Part shown: in pieces, positions 29,265 to 40,200 of the stretch | Numbering within the stretch: the first letter of the stretch is position 1 | Layout of the letters: every line of letters starts with the position of its first letter | Source: Siniperca chuatsi | Taxonomy: Eukaryota > Chordata > Actinopteri > Centrarchiformes > Sinipercidae | Reading direction: 5' to 3' | DNA: 64,000 nucleotides | Assembly (NCBI RefSeq): GCF_020085105.1 | Contig: NC_058048.1 | Coordinates: forward strand, 6,506,862 to 6,570,861 | The notes under the pieces: generated by a model | What the model was told of the DNA's origin: nothing | Database searches by the model: none | What the model saw: the letters and a program-made list of their open reading frames with translations, nothing else | Program-made: the position numbers and the translations under genes

Positions 29265-30592
29265 AAAGTGTGTTTTTGGGAAGCCTTCATCCATAGTAAT
29301 GAGTGAACATCTAAGCTGTGGGCTCTGGAACCTATTAGCAAGGCAGCGTGGGAAGAAGTGATGCACTATGGGAGAATGCCATGTCTCTGTGTGTGGGGCT
29401 GTTGTCATGGCAACCCCTGTATCTTGTTAAATCTCTGACAAGTCCGTCTTTCTGCCTGTTTGCATGTCAGTGTTTTTGAACAAAGTGAGCAAACGCCTCT
29501 CACACTGGCAAGTGTGTTTTCATCTCACTGTCGATGGGGGCCTTTTATTCCATCTGGACTGAAGTGACCTTTACTCCGGACACTGACATACAAACTGGAG
29601 CATCCGATTTTAATCAGAAGGAGAAATGTGTGTGTGAAAGTGACAGAGACAGACAATCTAATTATGGTCAAATGGCCTGCGGAGATAGTTGCTTTAGAGT
29701 AATGAACTGTGACAGTTTCACATAAACAGTGCTCATTTTGCTGCTTTGTCAATGTTTGATATTAAACAATAGCGATCCAGCTTCTCCCTGTTCATCAAAG
29801 CTTTTGTTTTTTCACACCTGAAAGGGCTTTCATTGGAAATATCTAGTGCACAGGAAGTGATGCCTTTTAGGTCTTGGGTTAGTTTGGAATAAACCGATAA
29901 AGAACTGATCATTGATAACCAAATGATTATCAAGAGAAAATCCAGGAACAAGAAAGGCAGCACAGTACCGCCCACACTGTATGATTGACTCATATTCTGT
30001 GATATTATGTGCAAAAACCACTTAAGCTGAACGCTTGACACTAAGGATGTCATCAGTACTTAAAAGAAAAATGAATGCTTCCATGCAAATACATCTACAA
30101 GTGTGTAACTATATAGTGGCAGCAACATGATCCAAGAAACACCAAGAACAAACAGATGGCTCGTTTGTAACACACTGGTCAAAAATAGTTTGTCAAGATA
30201 CAAACAGATTGCAAACAAGCTAGTGGAGGTGATAATTGTTGTTTTAAAAAGGAAGTGTGAGAGGATGTGAACTGCCTTCACAGTCTGGGCTTTAGTAAGA
30301 GAAAGAGAAGTCAGTGCCAGGTGTAGGTGTTAGCCACTAAATGATATAACCCTAAAATCCACATGGAACAGTCTTCTCATTTAAAGTAATGATTCATTTC
30401 TTATATTTATTATGTTTTCTTCTTCTTTTTTTTCTCTTAGATTCCACCTTTTTCCCTGGTCGCTGCGCCGAGATCTTTGTCCATGGAAAGAGCGTAGGGC
30501 GTCTCGGGGTCCTCCACCCAGACGTCGTCAACCGCTTCGAGCTGACCATGCCCTGCTCGGCCCTGGAGATGGACATCGAGCCCTTCCTGTGA
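14271..30592 (+). CDS. farsb: farsb, cytosolic phenylalanyl-tRNA synthetase beta subunit (complete)
   Basis: Seventeen coding exons, all GT-AG: 14271-14328, 14782-14837, 15092-15246, 15540-15612, 15746-15861, 17631-17781, 17870-17978, 18305-18375, 18470-18531, 19073-19124, 19237-19298, 20044-20251, 20357-20437, 20867-20959, 21809-21926, 22498-22650, 30441-30592. They sum to 1770 nt, 589 aa plus stop, equal to human FARSB, and every junction keeps phase. The start [19 protein letters not shown] has good context (gccaacATG). Landmarks are [17 protein letters not shown], the B3/B4-like region ending near [11 protein letters not shown], the B5 domain with [19 protein letters not shown] (from about residue 352), [19 protein letters not shown] and the C-terminus [10 protein letters not shown] to IEPFL. 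The beta subunit pairs with FARSA as an alpha2-beta2 enzyme charging tRNA-Phe; beta holds tRNA-binding and editing modules. The last intron is far longer than the others. Confidence 0.97.
16313..16680. mobile_element. ATTAATCGATTA-type MITE-like repeat
   Basis: The left end includes GGCTGATTATTTTCATTATC and GATTAATTG; the right end includes TGATCGATTAATTTACTAATC and GGTTCAGCTCTAC. Ends carry mirrored ATTAATCGAT-type blocks around a noncoding interior with TTTCTGGAGCCCAAGGTGAC. This is a common teleost non-autonomous element. Confidence 0.65.
16716..17299. mobile_element. Non-autonomous DNA transposon with inverted repeats over 100 bp
   Basis: The left terminus (GGAAGCCCTGAGAGGCAA at 16719) is the reverse complement of the right terminus ending 17296. 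The arms stay matched through ATTCTG, TTTTCTCTCCTGTGTTTATG and CTTAAGAACAGG into GGTTTTGC, with scattered mismatches. About 330 bp lie between the arms. TA dinucleotides at both outer ends could be a target-site duplication. Open frames here are shadows of the arms. Confidence 0.75.
18532..19072. other. farsb intron 9
   Basis: 541 bp between exons 9 and 10; nothing recognised. Confidence 0.6.
19299..20043. other. farsb intron 11
   Basis: 745 bp, AT-rich. A repeat-like stretch occurs near 19400-19560, but no exon is seen. Confidence 0.6.
20438..20866. other. farsb intron 13
   Basis: 429 bp; nothing recognised other than GCTAAATGC / AGCATTTAGC simple motifs near 20760-20790. Confidence 0.55.
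20960..21808. other. farsb intron 14
   Basis: 849 bp, AT-rich, no exon or repeat that I can name. Confidence 0.55.
21927..22497. other. farsb intron 15
   Basis: 571 bp, AT-rich, nothing recognised. It ends in a clear pyrimidine tract and CAG acceptor. Confidence 0.55.
23131..23400. repeat. CGGCTGATAT-type dispersed repeat
   Basis: Contains AGCTAGATCAATCCATCGGC, GATATATCGGTGTATATGTC and GTCCACCAGAGAGCACTG, a combination common in teleost intergenic repeats. Limits are approximate. Confidence 0.4.
23891..23953 (+). pseudogene. THAP-domain-like N-terminal fragment
   Basis: An ATG in a CG-rich patch opens [10 protein letters not shown], then [10 protein letters not shown] and a stop after 20 codons. 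A start methionine followed by C-x4-C a few residues in is how THAP zinc-finger (C2CH) domains begin. The frame does not continue, so this is at most a remnant of a THAP gene exon or of a THAP-bearing DNA transposon, or a first exon whose partner I cannot see. It lies inside farsb intron 16. Confidence 0.35.
26195..26206. repeat. G12 homopolymer in a purine-rich tract
   Basis: Twelve consecutive G preceded by GAGGGA. It is a candidate site for G-quadruplex formation and for length errors. Confidence 0.8.
26391..26417. repeat. (CA)n microsatellite
   Basis: About 27 bp of CA repeats in farsb intron 16. Confidence 0.9.
26556..26589. repeat. (CA)n microsatellite
   Basis: About 34 bp of CA repeats following a C6 run, in farsb intron 16. 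Confidence 0.9.
27545..27840. mobile_element. MITE with GGTCCAGTGTGTA termini
   Basis: The left end TTTAGAGGTCCAGTGTGTA mirrors the right end ending TACACACTGGTCCTTTAAA. The interior has GGATTTAGTGGCATCTAG, CCAGTGTTTGGTTTGTCC and TTCAGGTGATTATACACTAA. It resembles a MITE that is abundant in spiny-rayed fishes. Confidence 0.75.
28090..28490. repeat. Dispersed repeat, copy B (paralogous to 3225-3640)
   Basis: Same ordered blocks as copy A: CCCACATACACTGTCCA, AACAAATGGA, AACTACAGTGCCCAGCTG followed by TTTTAGGAA, then GGGGCTGAGAGCC. Confidence 0.6.
29185..29259. repeat. (CA)n microsatellite, 75 bp
   Basis: Long uninterrupted CA tract, the longest in the window, in farsb intron 16. Confidence 0.97.
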
Positions 30593-30865
30593 TTTCACCT
30601 TCCTAAACCTAAACCCCTACTCAAAAATACATAGTTTATATTCTCAGATCAAAACAGAAAGCAATTAGATTTAAAAGGAAAATATATGGGGCATGAGATT
30701 TGTTAAAAAGATAACGGGTGTTTGACTTTTGTGGTTGAAATATGCTGCAGATTATCTGTTTAGTTGGTGCATGAGAAAACTAAAGGACCAATCTGCACCA
30801 TCACTATGTGGAGCCCTTGTGTTTTATATACCAGACACAAGGGTGTTTTTACTAAAGTCAGAAGA

Positions 30866-30871
30866 ATTAAA
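30866..30871 (+). terminator. Candidate farsb polyadenylation signal (ATTAAA)
   Basis: No AATAAA occurs between the farsb stop (30592) and the next gene. ATTAAA at 30866 is followed within 20-60 nt by a GT-rich stretch (TGTGTTTGTGATGTG, then more TG), a plausible downstream element. It gives a 3'UTR of about 290 nt. Confidence 0.5.
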
Positions 30872-31070
30872 AATTAACAAGACTCCATTGTGTTTGTGAT
30901 GTGAATGGTGTGCATCTGTGTGTGGGCTTGTACATGCATGCCTGGTCTTCATTTAGGTTACTTGTGCCTTGGGGTTAGTGCATGGTGATTAAAGTCGGTG
31001 ACTCATTACCTGTTGCCTTGGTTCTTCCAGTGGCCACACTGCTGAAACCACCCTCACACACGACGTCCCC

Positions 31071-31808
31071 ATGCAGGAAGTTATCAAGCACAAGTTTTCC
31101 ACGCAAGATGAATCCTCGCAGGCCCCGTCCTTCCATCCAGCTTCCACAAAAACTGTGTTTGGTGACATGAGCACGCCGGCCGGCCTTAAAGCTCTCAATC
31201 ATTTTCTGGCAGACAAAAGCTACATGGAGGGCTTTGTGGCGTCCCAGGCTGACGTTGCAATGTTCAACGCCATCCCTTCTGCTCCCTCACCGACATTGTG
31301 CCACCTCATGCGCTGGTATAACCACATCAAGTCATTCCAGAGGGAAAGAGCCAGCCTCCCATCAGCTAAGAGTCAGTTTGTCCTCCCAGCTACTCCCCCC
31401 GCCTCGACAAACAACGCCAGCGATGACGACATCGATCTGTTTGGCTCGGACGACGAGGCCGAGAGTGCCGAGGCGGCTACAATCAAAGAGCAGCGCCTGG
31501 CCGAGTACGCCGCCAAGAAGTCCAAGAAGCCAGCTCTCATCGCCAAGTCCTCCATCCTGCTTGACGTCAAGCCCTGGGACGACGAGACGGACATGGGGAA
31601 GCTGGAGGAGTGCGTTCGCAGCGTCAAAATGGACGGGCTGCTGTGGGGGCAGTCCAAGCTGGTCCCAGTAGGCTACGGCATCAAGAAGCTCCAGATAGGA
31701 TGCGTGGTGGAGGATGACAAAGTGGGCACGGATTTGCTGGAGGAAGCCATCACCGCCTTTGAGGAATATGTTCAGTCTGTGGACGTGGCTGCCTTCAATA
31801 AGATCTGA
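31071..31808 (+). CDS. Intronless elongation factor 1-beta gene (EEF1B2-like retrogene)
   Basis: One uninterrupted frame of 245 codons. From M33 (ATG at 31167) it aligns throughout with EEF1B2: [17 protein letters not shown], the GST-C-like N-terminal part with [11 protein letters not shown], the acidic [15 protein letters not shown] (CK2-type serine kept), [20 protein letters not shown], and the exchange domain with [19 protein letters not shown] and VDVAAFNKI at the C-terminus. EF1B reloads eEF1A with GTP during elongation. The multi-exon parent gene is normally split by introns; none are here, so this is a retrocopy. No frame damage is visible although the linker is diverged, suggesting selection. 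The ancestral ATG codon is now ACT (31152). Translation may start at 31071 (poor context) or 31167 (G at -3), giving 245 or 213 aa. An acceptor-like tttc-cag motif ends at 31030. Confidence 0.8.
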   Translation: MQEVIKHKFSTQDESSQAPSFHPASTKTVFGDMSTPAGLKALNHFLADKSYMEGFVASQADVAMFNAIPSAPSPTLCHLMRWYNHIKSFQRERASLPSAKSQFVLPATPPASTNNASDDDIDLFGSDDEAESAEAATIKEQRLAEYAAKKSKKPALIAKSSILLDVKPWDDETDMGKLEECVRSVKMDGLLWGQSKLVPVGYGIKKLQIGCVVEDDKVGTDLLEEAITAFEEYVQSVDVAAFNKI

Positions 31809-32780
31809 ATCATACTGAAAGAATACATTCGCCGAATGGTACCATCTGATGTTTTCTGATCTTGGCTTTAGACAGGTGATGTAATATGAAACACAATGCT
31901 CAACCACTGTTCCAACATCCATGTAACGCAATAACCGAAACTCAGGTCCTTCATTTGAAAAGACTGTCTATCCTTTGATACAAGTACAAAAGATTCTTGA
32001 CTCCAAACATCAAATAAAGCCATTCTAACTTTTGACTGAGTTCTTTGAATCTTGTTTATTTTTTTTTTTGTAGTACATGTTTTTATCAGGTAACAAGTAC
32101 ACAGACTTCCACTGTATCCGTTGATGCTTTACTGTCAATTCAAAGGGAAATTGTTGCAGTCAGTAGCCTCCCATATGAAAGTGAGCTGTGCAGATAACAA
32201 GCCGTCTTGTAAATTCAGTCTGACAGGTGCTCCGGCATTCCTTCAAACCCTACTGTAGCAAAGGGAGGTTAACTCTTTCACTACTGCTCAGTCAGTCCCG
32301 AAGATATAGTAAACAGGCCCATATAGTGTAGCACGTGGCCTGTTCTAACCTGCTGAAGACAGACAAAGACAGGTGCCATTGAAATGAAGTTGCCAAGTTT
32401 CAGTTAAACTGGTTTTTATAGTTTTTTCCTGACTGGTACGAGCTTGTCTGGCTCTAGGTGGGGTTCTCCCATTGGAAGAGGTAACGGGGAACTTGCATGT
32501 GGAAATGTGGCGTGTGTAGCTTCTGAAATACACAAGTTCAGTAACAGTGCTACAGCCTTGATTACGCAATTCACATAATGATCACACTGGGAATGAAGTC
32601 ATAAAAACTTCGAGACTCACTAAGTGAGCAAAATATTTTATTTGTGTTCAGCTCAGTTACAAGTACACAATCATTCCCAGTGGAAGCTTGTTGTATGTGA
32701 AAGTTAACATGTAAAAAAGGTTGTTTGAGACACAATGAAATAAATATGAGGTACATTTTTGCTAGTCGTATGTTAACAGG
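31809..32780. other. Convergent intergenic region, EF1B-like gene / sgpp2
   Basis: Contains the 3'UTRs of two tail-to-tail genes. On the minus strand an AATAAA (32642 down to 32637) about 140 nt past the sgpp2 stop could end sgpp2. Nothing else is recognised. Confidence 0.5.
32013..32018 (+). terminator. AATAAA polyadenylation signal of the EF1B-like gene
   Basis: Canonical hexamer about 205 nt after the stop at 31808, followed by T-rich and TTTG sequence. It supports this copy having its own transcript end. Confidence 0.6.
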
Positions 32781-34228
32781 TCATAGTAGCCCGAGTAAAA
32801 TGAAGACTTTATTGACCAGTATAGAATTGACAAGTCCAACAGCTGTGTATGTGGCGAACTTATACGGCACTTCAATCTCTCTCCTCCTCCTGGCACTGTC
32901 GTCATTTTTTGGCACTCTGTACCACGAATACAACACGTGCAGGCTCAGTCTTTTCACTACCTGCCGAGTTCCAACTAATGCTACAACTCCCACGAGGAAG
33001 CGGGCAGCACCTAGTGCCAGTACATTCGCCGTCAGTGTGGGCAAGGGAACAGGTAATACCCCCTGGGGCTCAAAAGTCTGCCCCAGCTGCTCATTCACCC
33101 AGTATCCCACAGAGCACCCGGCCCCTACTCCTAGAATGGTGGTCGTATCCCCTCGCGTGGTGCTGTAATGATCCAGCTCTGGGTATGCGTAGCTGAGGAA
33201 GAGGGGCAGTGACAATGCCACGACGGGGGAGATGTGGCTCTTGAGCTGGAAATGGTCCAAGGTTTCCCAATATGGGTAGCTGAGGAAGATGATGATGGCT
33301 GAGATTAAAGCGCCACAGATCACATCCTGAAAGCAGAACAATGATGATATTTTATCAGGAACACAGCAATAGTTAATAGTTAAATAATTTGCTTCTCTGC
33401 GAGCAAGAGTTAGATGAAAACATTGATACCACTCTCATGTATGCCTGTTAAATATTAGGCTACCGCCAGCAGCCAGTTAGTTCAGCTTAGCTTAGATAAA
33501 CTGGAAACAGCAGTTACAGCCTGGCTCTGTCAGTAGAAAACAGAATCTGCCTAGCAGTACATCTAAAGCTCACTAATTAGCACATTATATGGTGTCTGTT
33601 TATTCTGTAAAATAAAATTTAAAAAGTGTAAAAACTACAGGTTGTGGTTTTATGGGGGTTATGTGCCCAACTATTCCTTGGCCGGGCGCAGTAACTTCCC
33701 AAAGTCCTGGACAAGAAATAGTCTGACACAACCCCTGTAAAACTTTCATTTTATTCCCCACGTTTGTCCTTCTTACGGATTATGTGTGTTAATTAGTGAA
33801 CTTTACAGCTGCTGATAGGTGGATTTTGTTACCTTTGGACAGAGCCGGGCTAGCTGTTTCCCCATTTCCAGTCTTTCTGCTAAACTAAGCTAACCGGCTG
33901 CTGGCTTTAGCTTTATGTTTAACGGACATTTAACAGAGTGGTATCAATCTTCTCATCTAACTCTCAGCAAGAAAGTGAATTGTGTATTATTGTGTAATAA
34001 CTATTTAGGAAAAAAATATTACCCATAAAGCAGTGTTTCAGTGATGAGGCCACCATGATAAATGTGTACTTAAACATAACTGATTTAATAACTTATAACT
34101 TAATATTATGGCCTCAAAATTTTTTAAATGAAAGGAAGGCAACATCAAAGCCAGACAGTTTAACCAAGATAGATATGAATTGAATGTTTTATGCTGTAGT
34201 ATATTATGTATATATGTATGTATATGTA

Positions 34229-34280
<52 letters not shown>

Positions 34281-37200
34281 GTGGCACAAGCTCACCAGAA
34301 CTGAGTGCATGCCAGTGTAGAGGCGGCTCAGACACACCAAAGATGACAGGGTCACTGCGATCAGCAGACCCACCTCGAACTGGAACTGAGACACAAAAAA
34401 ACACACACTTCCATCATAGCGACTGATATGCAGATACCTCACACCAGCAATGACAAACGCCACTCCCTGATTGACAACAGATGAAATCTGAGGAAGTAGA
34501 ATGTTATGCGTCACATGCGACTAACATTCCTAACATTCCTCAGTGAAAACACAAGAACAGTTGTCATGTACTTTTTCCAACCCTTCTCCTCTTTTTCCTG
34601 TTCGTTTGTGATCAAATCATTAATTCGTCAATCCTCTTAATGGCGACATGTAACTCCTCTCTCTGCCACTTGTCCATTCTGCTGGGTTGACGTAGTGCCC
34701 GTCATCAAGTCACTGCTCCTTTATTCCTCTAGTCTCTCCATCCTCTCTACCCTCCCTCCTTTACCTATGGCGGCAGGATTTGTTCCCCCTCTATTTCAAT
34801 AACAGTGAGAAGAGAAGCCTTGTGTATTCATTCACCTCCTCCACCCTCCCCTCCTGTGCCCCCCTCCTCTCCTCCTCTCTGCCTTTTTTCCTGTGTCTTT
34901 TCCTGTCTTTTGCAGCTGGAAGCCTATTCACTGGTAGTTCATGAAGAGAGGTTTTTTTTTGAATGGTCACAAAGGATGCCGGGGACAGGAGGGGGTCACT
35001 CTGTGATTGACTGTCGCGACCTCCGACCTGCTCCGGGAACCGGGCGAGTTGCCCCGAGGCCTTGTGGCCATTCAGGAGCCTCTGCAACAGCCTGCTACTC
35101 ATCTATAGCTAAGCTTTTCTTTCAGGGGAATCCTCGAGGAATTCCAGGCCACAGTTAAGTGCTCTACTGTACATCTTTCGCTGACCTTGGGAACGGCACT
35201 GCAAGAAAATGAAGGCAAACAGCTGAAATGATGTGACCATGAATCAGGCTGACAGCTGTAGAGGCCGGAAACTACTAACTGAAGTATTTAGCATTCTCTC
35301 AGGTCTTCATTGAAACAGTGCTTGATTAAGACGGCCTATGATTGAGCCACTGAGTGTTTTATTGACTTGGCAGTAGAGTGGGAGAGGTAAAGAGGGGAGG
35401 AGGCAGGAGGAGGAGGAAGAGGAGGGAGGTGGAGACTGACAGTCATTGACTCACTTGAGTCCATCAGAAGACCAAACAGCAGCTCGACGGGTGTGGCTGA
35501 TGGTGACTGATGGTGACTGCTGGCCCCGCCCCTCCCTGCCCATTGTCCAACAGCTCAGTCAGGACTCAGTGATGGACAGTGGGGCCACTCCCTTCATCCC
35601 ACTCAGCTACCCGTAAGCAAGCTGCCATCCACAGGCTGCCAGTGCCTCAAACTGTATTGCATTCAACATTTTGATTTGAGAGAAGCTTTTCATTTGGATC
35701 GACTAGTTTAACTGGTGCCTTGTTAATCTTAAAAGGAATCCATAAAAGTCAATGGCAATCTAATAGCACTGTTAATGAGATACCTAAAGTCACAATTACA
35801 GTTCAACGTCCGCAGCCTACGCTTCCTGGCTGTAATAAGGTTAAGTACATAATTTGCAGTCAGCAATGGCGGTAATATAATTTTTCATAGCAGTGAGTAG
35901 TGTAACCATTGACTATTGCAGTTTCAGTAATATCACAGTTGCCAATCAAGAAACGATGTACAGTCATTGTTATCGCCATCTCTAAATATCAGACTGATGT
36001 TGTAGCTTGTTGACGTTGTTACTCGTCAGTTGGAAGTATTCGATCTACCTTGGTTATTAATGAGTCAGATCATGACAGATATTATAACTGCCGTACATAT
36101 TTCTTTCAATTAATATGTTCTATAATTTCCATACATATTGTTTCTGTTGTTTTAACATGTGTTTGTTTAAATTAATTCATGCATGTTGAGTGCTTATGTT
36201 GAGTGGGAACTAGGGTGCATATGTGTTGCACACGGACATTTTTGAGGGATGCAATAGGAAAGAACGGACTTTTGGTGAGAGGTTGGTGTCTCTGCATGTG
36301 AATTTAAGTTGTGAAGAAGTTGCAAAGAAGACAAGATGTTTTTTATTTTTGTATTTTGATCGGGGCATTTAAAGAACTCATTCCCCCTTGGTTATATGCA
36401 GCCAGCGAGGTATGTAAAGTATGTTTGTGTTTCCCGAGTGTATTTGTATAGAGTTTTGCAATATATGTGAATGTGTTTATGTTTTACATTGTCATACTGT
36501 AGTTTGACGGTGGATTTCATTGACGGTGAACGTGATAGCGGAGAAAAGAAAGAGAAAGGCAATAAATCCATCAGTATCCAGACCCATGGCGTCGTTTATT
36601 TCCCGGAGGGAGTGAAAGTCAAACTCGAACCTGCACCATGAGAGTCAGACTCGGACCTGCGCAAGCGTTCCCGAACCCGCTCGTGCCCGGTCCGGACCTG
36701 CTGTGTCACAACTCGGCAAGGAGATGTGTAACTTCACACAGATAAGCCCACATTTAGCGTTAAGGACTTGCAGTTCATCAGTGTTTCATTAAGACGTCCA
36801 TAAGGCAGACACTAAAGCTTGTGTACTGAAAGGTGACAATAAGTTTGAGCACTACAAGGAACTGTGTGAAACCTTAATAATACTAACTGTGGTTGAAATA
36901 GGTGATAACTTGGAAAGGAATTATTGTGCATTTTGAGCAAGCTGATATATACATTTCAGTATTTGAAGAGTTTTTCTTCTAAGCATTTTCACTACAGTAT
37001 GGTCATAAGAATTTTGTCAAGTGTAATCAACCATACAATATTACCAAGCCTTTACATTGTTTTGCTTACATTGAAGTGCTGATTTAAAGGACATTAAACT
37101 AATTTAATTTGATCGTTCACTTCAGAAAGAAAAAAAAAAAAAAAATCTGCTGTAACTTACGCAGCTAAAATTTAGTGTGTACAAGCAATTTCCAGATAAG

Positions 37201-40200
37201 TAAGATGTCACAAACAAGTGAAAGAAAACAAAAATCAGAGAAGTCTACCTTTGTACAACAAACAGTACGGCCTGCAGAGCCTCGTAGAGAAGTGAAAGAG
37301 ATCGAACATTAACAGAAAAGGGAAAAGAATTTCAGAAGGAAAAGGTGAAAGGATTATTACTTCGCTTTGACAGTATTTATGAACGCTGGAAAGTTTTGAC
37401 AAAAGTGGCTAAAAAATCCATAATCAAACAAGATCCCAGTGATATCCTCCAAGAACACATTAAAGGTATTCAAAGAGAAGAATTAGAGCTGAATAATGTT
37501 TATGATGAATACAGAAAAATTGACAGCCCAACACATGAGATGAGACGCAAGTTGGACAGATGTGCATCCGTCACCAGATCTGTAATGCAGAATGCACAGT
37601 CTCAGATTCAAGGAAATGAGGAGGAGATTATTTGGCCTGATGCTTCATCTGTATTTGCATCTTCAACTTCCAGTGTTTCATTTCAGAGTAGTAATACTAA
37701 GTCTAATTCCATTCACTCTGCTGTATCCTCATCCAAAAGACAAGAAGCTGTTGCTGAGTATGCACATTCACAGGCTGTATTGAAAATTATGTGTGAGCAA
37801 GAAGGCCACCATGCAGAACTCCAAAGACTTGAAACTGAGGATAAGTTGATAGTTGCAGACCAAGAAGCAGCTGCATCTACTCGCCGTCTTCAAAGAGAAA
37901 AGGAAGAAATTGAACGCAAGATAGAAAGAGAGAGACGAGAGGCTGCTCTGTTAAAGAAACAGCATGAAGAGAATGCTGCAAGGAAAAGGTCAGTGGAAAA
38001 TTTGAAAAGAGAACTTGAGCGTTTGGAAGAGTTAAAAAGGCTTAATGCAGCCAAAGTAAAGCTTCAAGTTTACAATGCAAATGAGTTCTATCCAACACAA
38101 GACTTTGTACCACAAAAATGTGAGATGGAGTTGCCTACAGATATGCAGATACTGAATCAAGCGAGTATTGCTGATCAGCATCCACAACTGTTCAGAAATG
38201 TGACTCCAAAAAGTGAACACCAAAACGACATGCGAGAGCTGGTAAAGGTCTTAGCTGAAGCTATGACAGCAAACAGGCTACCCATTCCAGAGCCTTCAAT
38301 TTTTGTGGAGATCCACTCAAGTTTAATCATTGGAAGTCATCCTTTCAGACACTTATAGAGAAAAAGAATATACCTACTGCAGAGAAAGTCTTCTTCCTTC
38401 AAAAATATGTCGGAGGAGCTGCTAGAGAAGCCTTAGAAGGTTATTTTCTGTCTGGTTCAGAAGATTCATACAATGCAGCATGGAGCCTGCTCAATGAAAG
38501 ATATGGCCAACCCTTTGTAATTGCCAAGGCTTTCAGAGACAAATTACATTCATGGCCAAAAATAGCTTCAAGAGAGAGTGCTGAGTTGAGAAAATTTGTG
38601 GATCTTTTACGCAGCTGTGAAAGTGCTATGGCTAACAATGACAGTCTCTACATTCTTAATGATGGAATTGAGAATCAAAAACTTGCTGCTAAGTTACCTG
38701 ACTGGTTAAGTTCTGGATGGAACTGACAGGCCACACGATATCAACTTGAACACGGAAGGTTCCCAAGTTTCAGTTATTTTGTGACGTTCCTTTCAATGGA
38801 GGCGAGCATCGCTTGCAACCCCATTACATCCTTCCATGCATTACGGCAAAGTGAATCTGATAAGTCAACGATGAGGGACCACAACATTTCAACATCCAAG
38901 AACCGAACCGGTGGTGCCAAGATCTTCACAACAAACACCACTGAAAGGAAAATAGTTATGTGTGTGTTTTGTAAAAAATCAGGGCATAACTTACACAAGT
39001 GCTACAAATTAAGAGAGAAGCCAGTTGCTGAGCGCATAAAATTTATGCAAAGTGAAAAACTGTGCTTTGGCTGTTTGAACCCTGGCCACCAGTCTAAGAG
39101 CTGCAGTAACCGAATGGTCTGTGATTCATGCTCAAAGAAGCACCCCACGTGCCTGCACGAAGAATGTTCAAAGGGGAACCTAGAACTAAGGAAAGAACAA
39201 TCTAAAGAAACATCTCCACCACAAGTCGTCACAAAGAAATCAACCTCTAACAGAGTTGTACAAGATGCTAATAGTGCACAGACTTCTGCGATAGTACTTG
39301 TCTATGTGTCAATGCCAAGTAATCCAGACAAGGAAGTTCTTGTTTATGCTCTGTTAGATACACAGAGTGATTCTTCTTTCATTCTTGATGAAGTGGTAGA
39401 TGTTCTTGATACAAACACTGAACAAGTGAAGTTAAAACTCTCTACGATGTCATCAAAAGGAACAATCATTCATTGTAAAAGACTTAATAGCCTACAAATA
39501 AGGGGACTCTTTTCCTCCAAGAAGTTAACAGTGCCAACAGTTTACACTCGTGACTTCATCCCGGCTAATCGCACACACATCCCACTGCCTGAGACAGCAA
39601 AGGCATGGCCTCATTTGGAGCATCTTGCTGATCACGTCGCGCCTCAAAAGGATTGTGAAATTGGTTTGTTGATCGGGTACAATTGCCCACAAGCTCTAAT
39701 GCCACGAGAAGTCATTTGTGGAGAGGAAGGCCAGCCATTTGCTCAGAAGACCGACTTAGGATGGAGCATAGTGAGTTATGGCGATCCAGGTGAACACTAC
39801 GGTGATGCAATTGGAGTGAGTCACCGTATCATTGTGAAGCAAGTAATGCCTGAAGTGAGTACAATGGTCAAGCTTAAAGGAGAAGTCCACTATGTTTGCA
39901 ATACAAAGGTCAGTGAAATGGTCAATCCAGATGACATAATTAAGATATTGGAATCTGATTTCAATGAGAGAGGTCAAGAAGAGACAACTTTCTCTCAAGA
40001 AGATCTTAATTTCTTGGCTAAACTGAAAGAGGGAATCAGACAGAAGCAAGATGGCCATTTTGAGATGCCCTTACCTTTCAAACAAGACAAACCAAGTCTA
40101 CCAAATAATAACTCATGTGCTGTTCAACGTCTAATGTCAGTGAAACGAAAGCTTAGGAGAGACCAGCAGTACTGTACTGACTACTTGGGGTTTATGGAAG

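Larger units (their letters stand above)
22651..30440. other. farsb intron 16 (7.8 kb)
   Basis: The only very long farsb intron, separating the last 50 codons from the rest. It holds a CGGCTGATAT-type repeat (from about 23131), a CG-rich patch with a THAP-like fragment (23700-24200), a G12 run (26195-26206), CA tracts (26391-26417, 26556-26589, 29185-29259), a MITE (27545-27840) and a dispersed repeat (28090-28490). No additional farsb exon is needed, since the coding length is already complete. Confidence 0.75.

Noticed and set aside
31362-31931. 189-aa minus-strand frame opposite the EF1B gene
   Set aside because: Antisense shadow of a conserved GC-rich coding region; no family resemblance.
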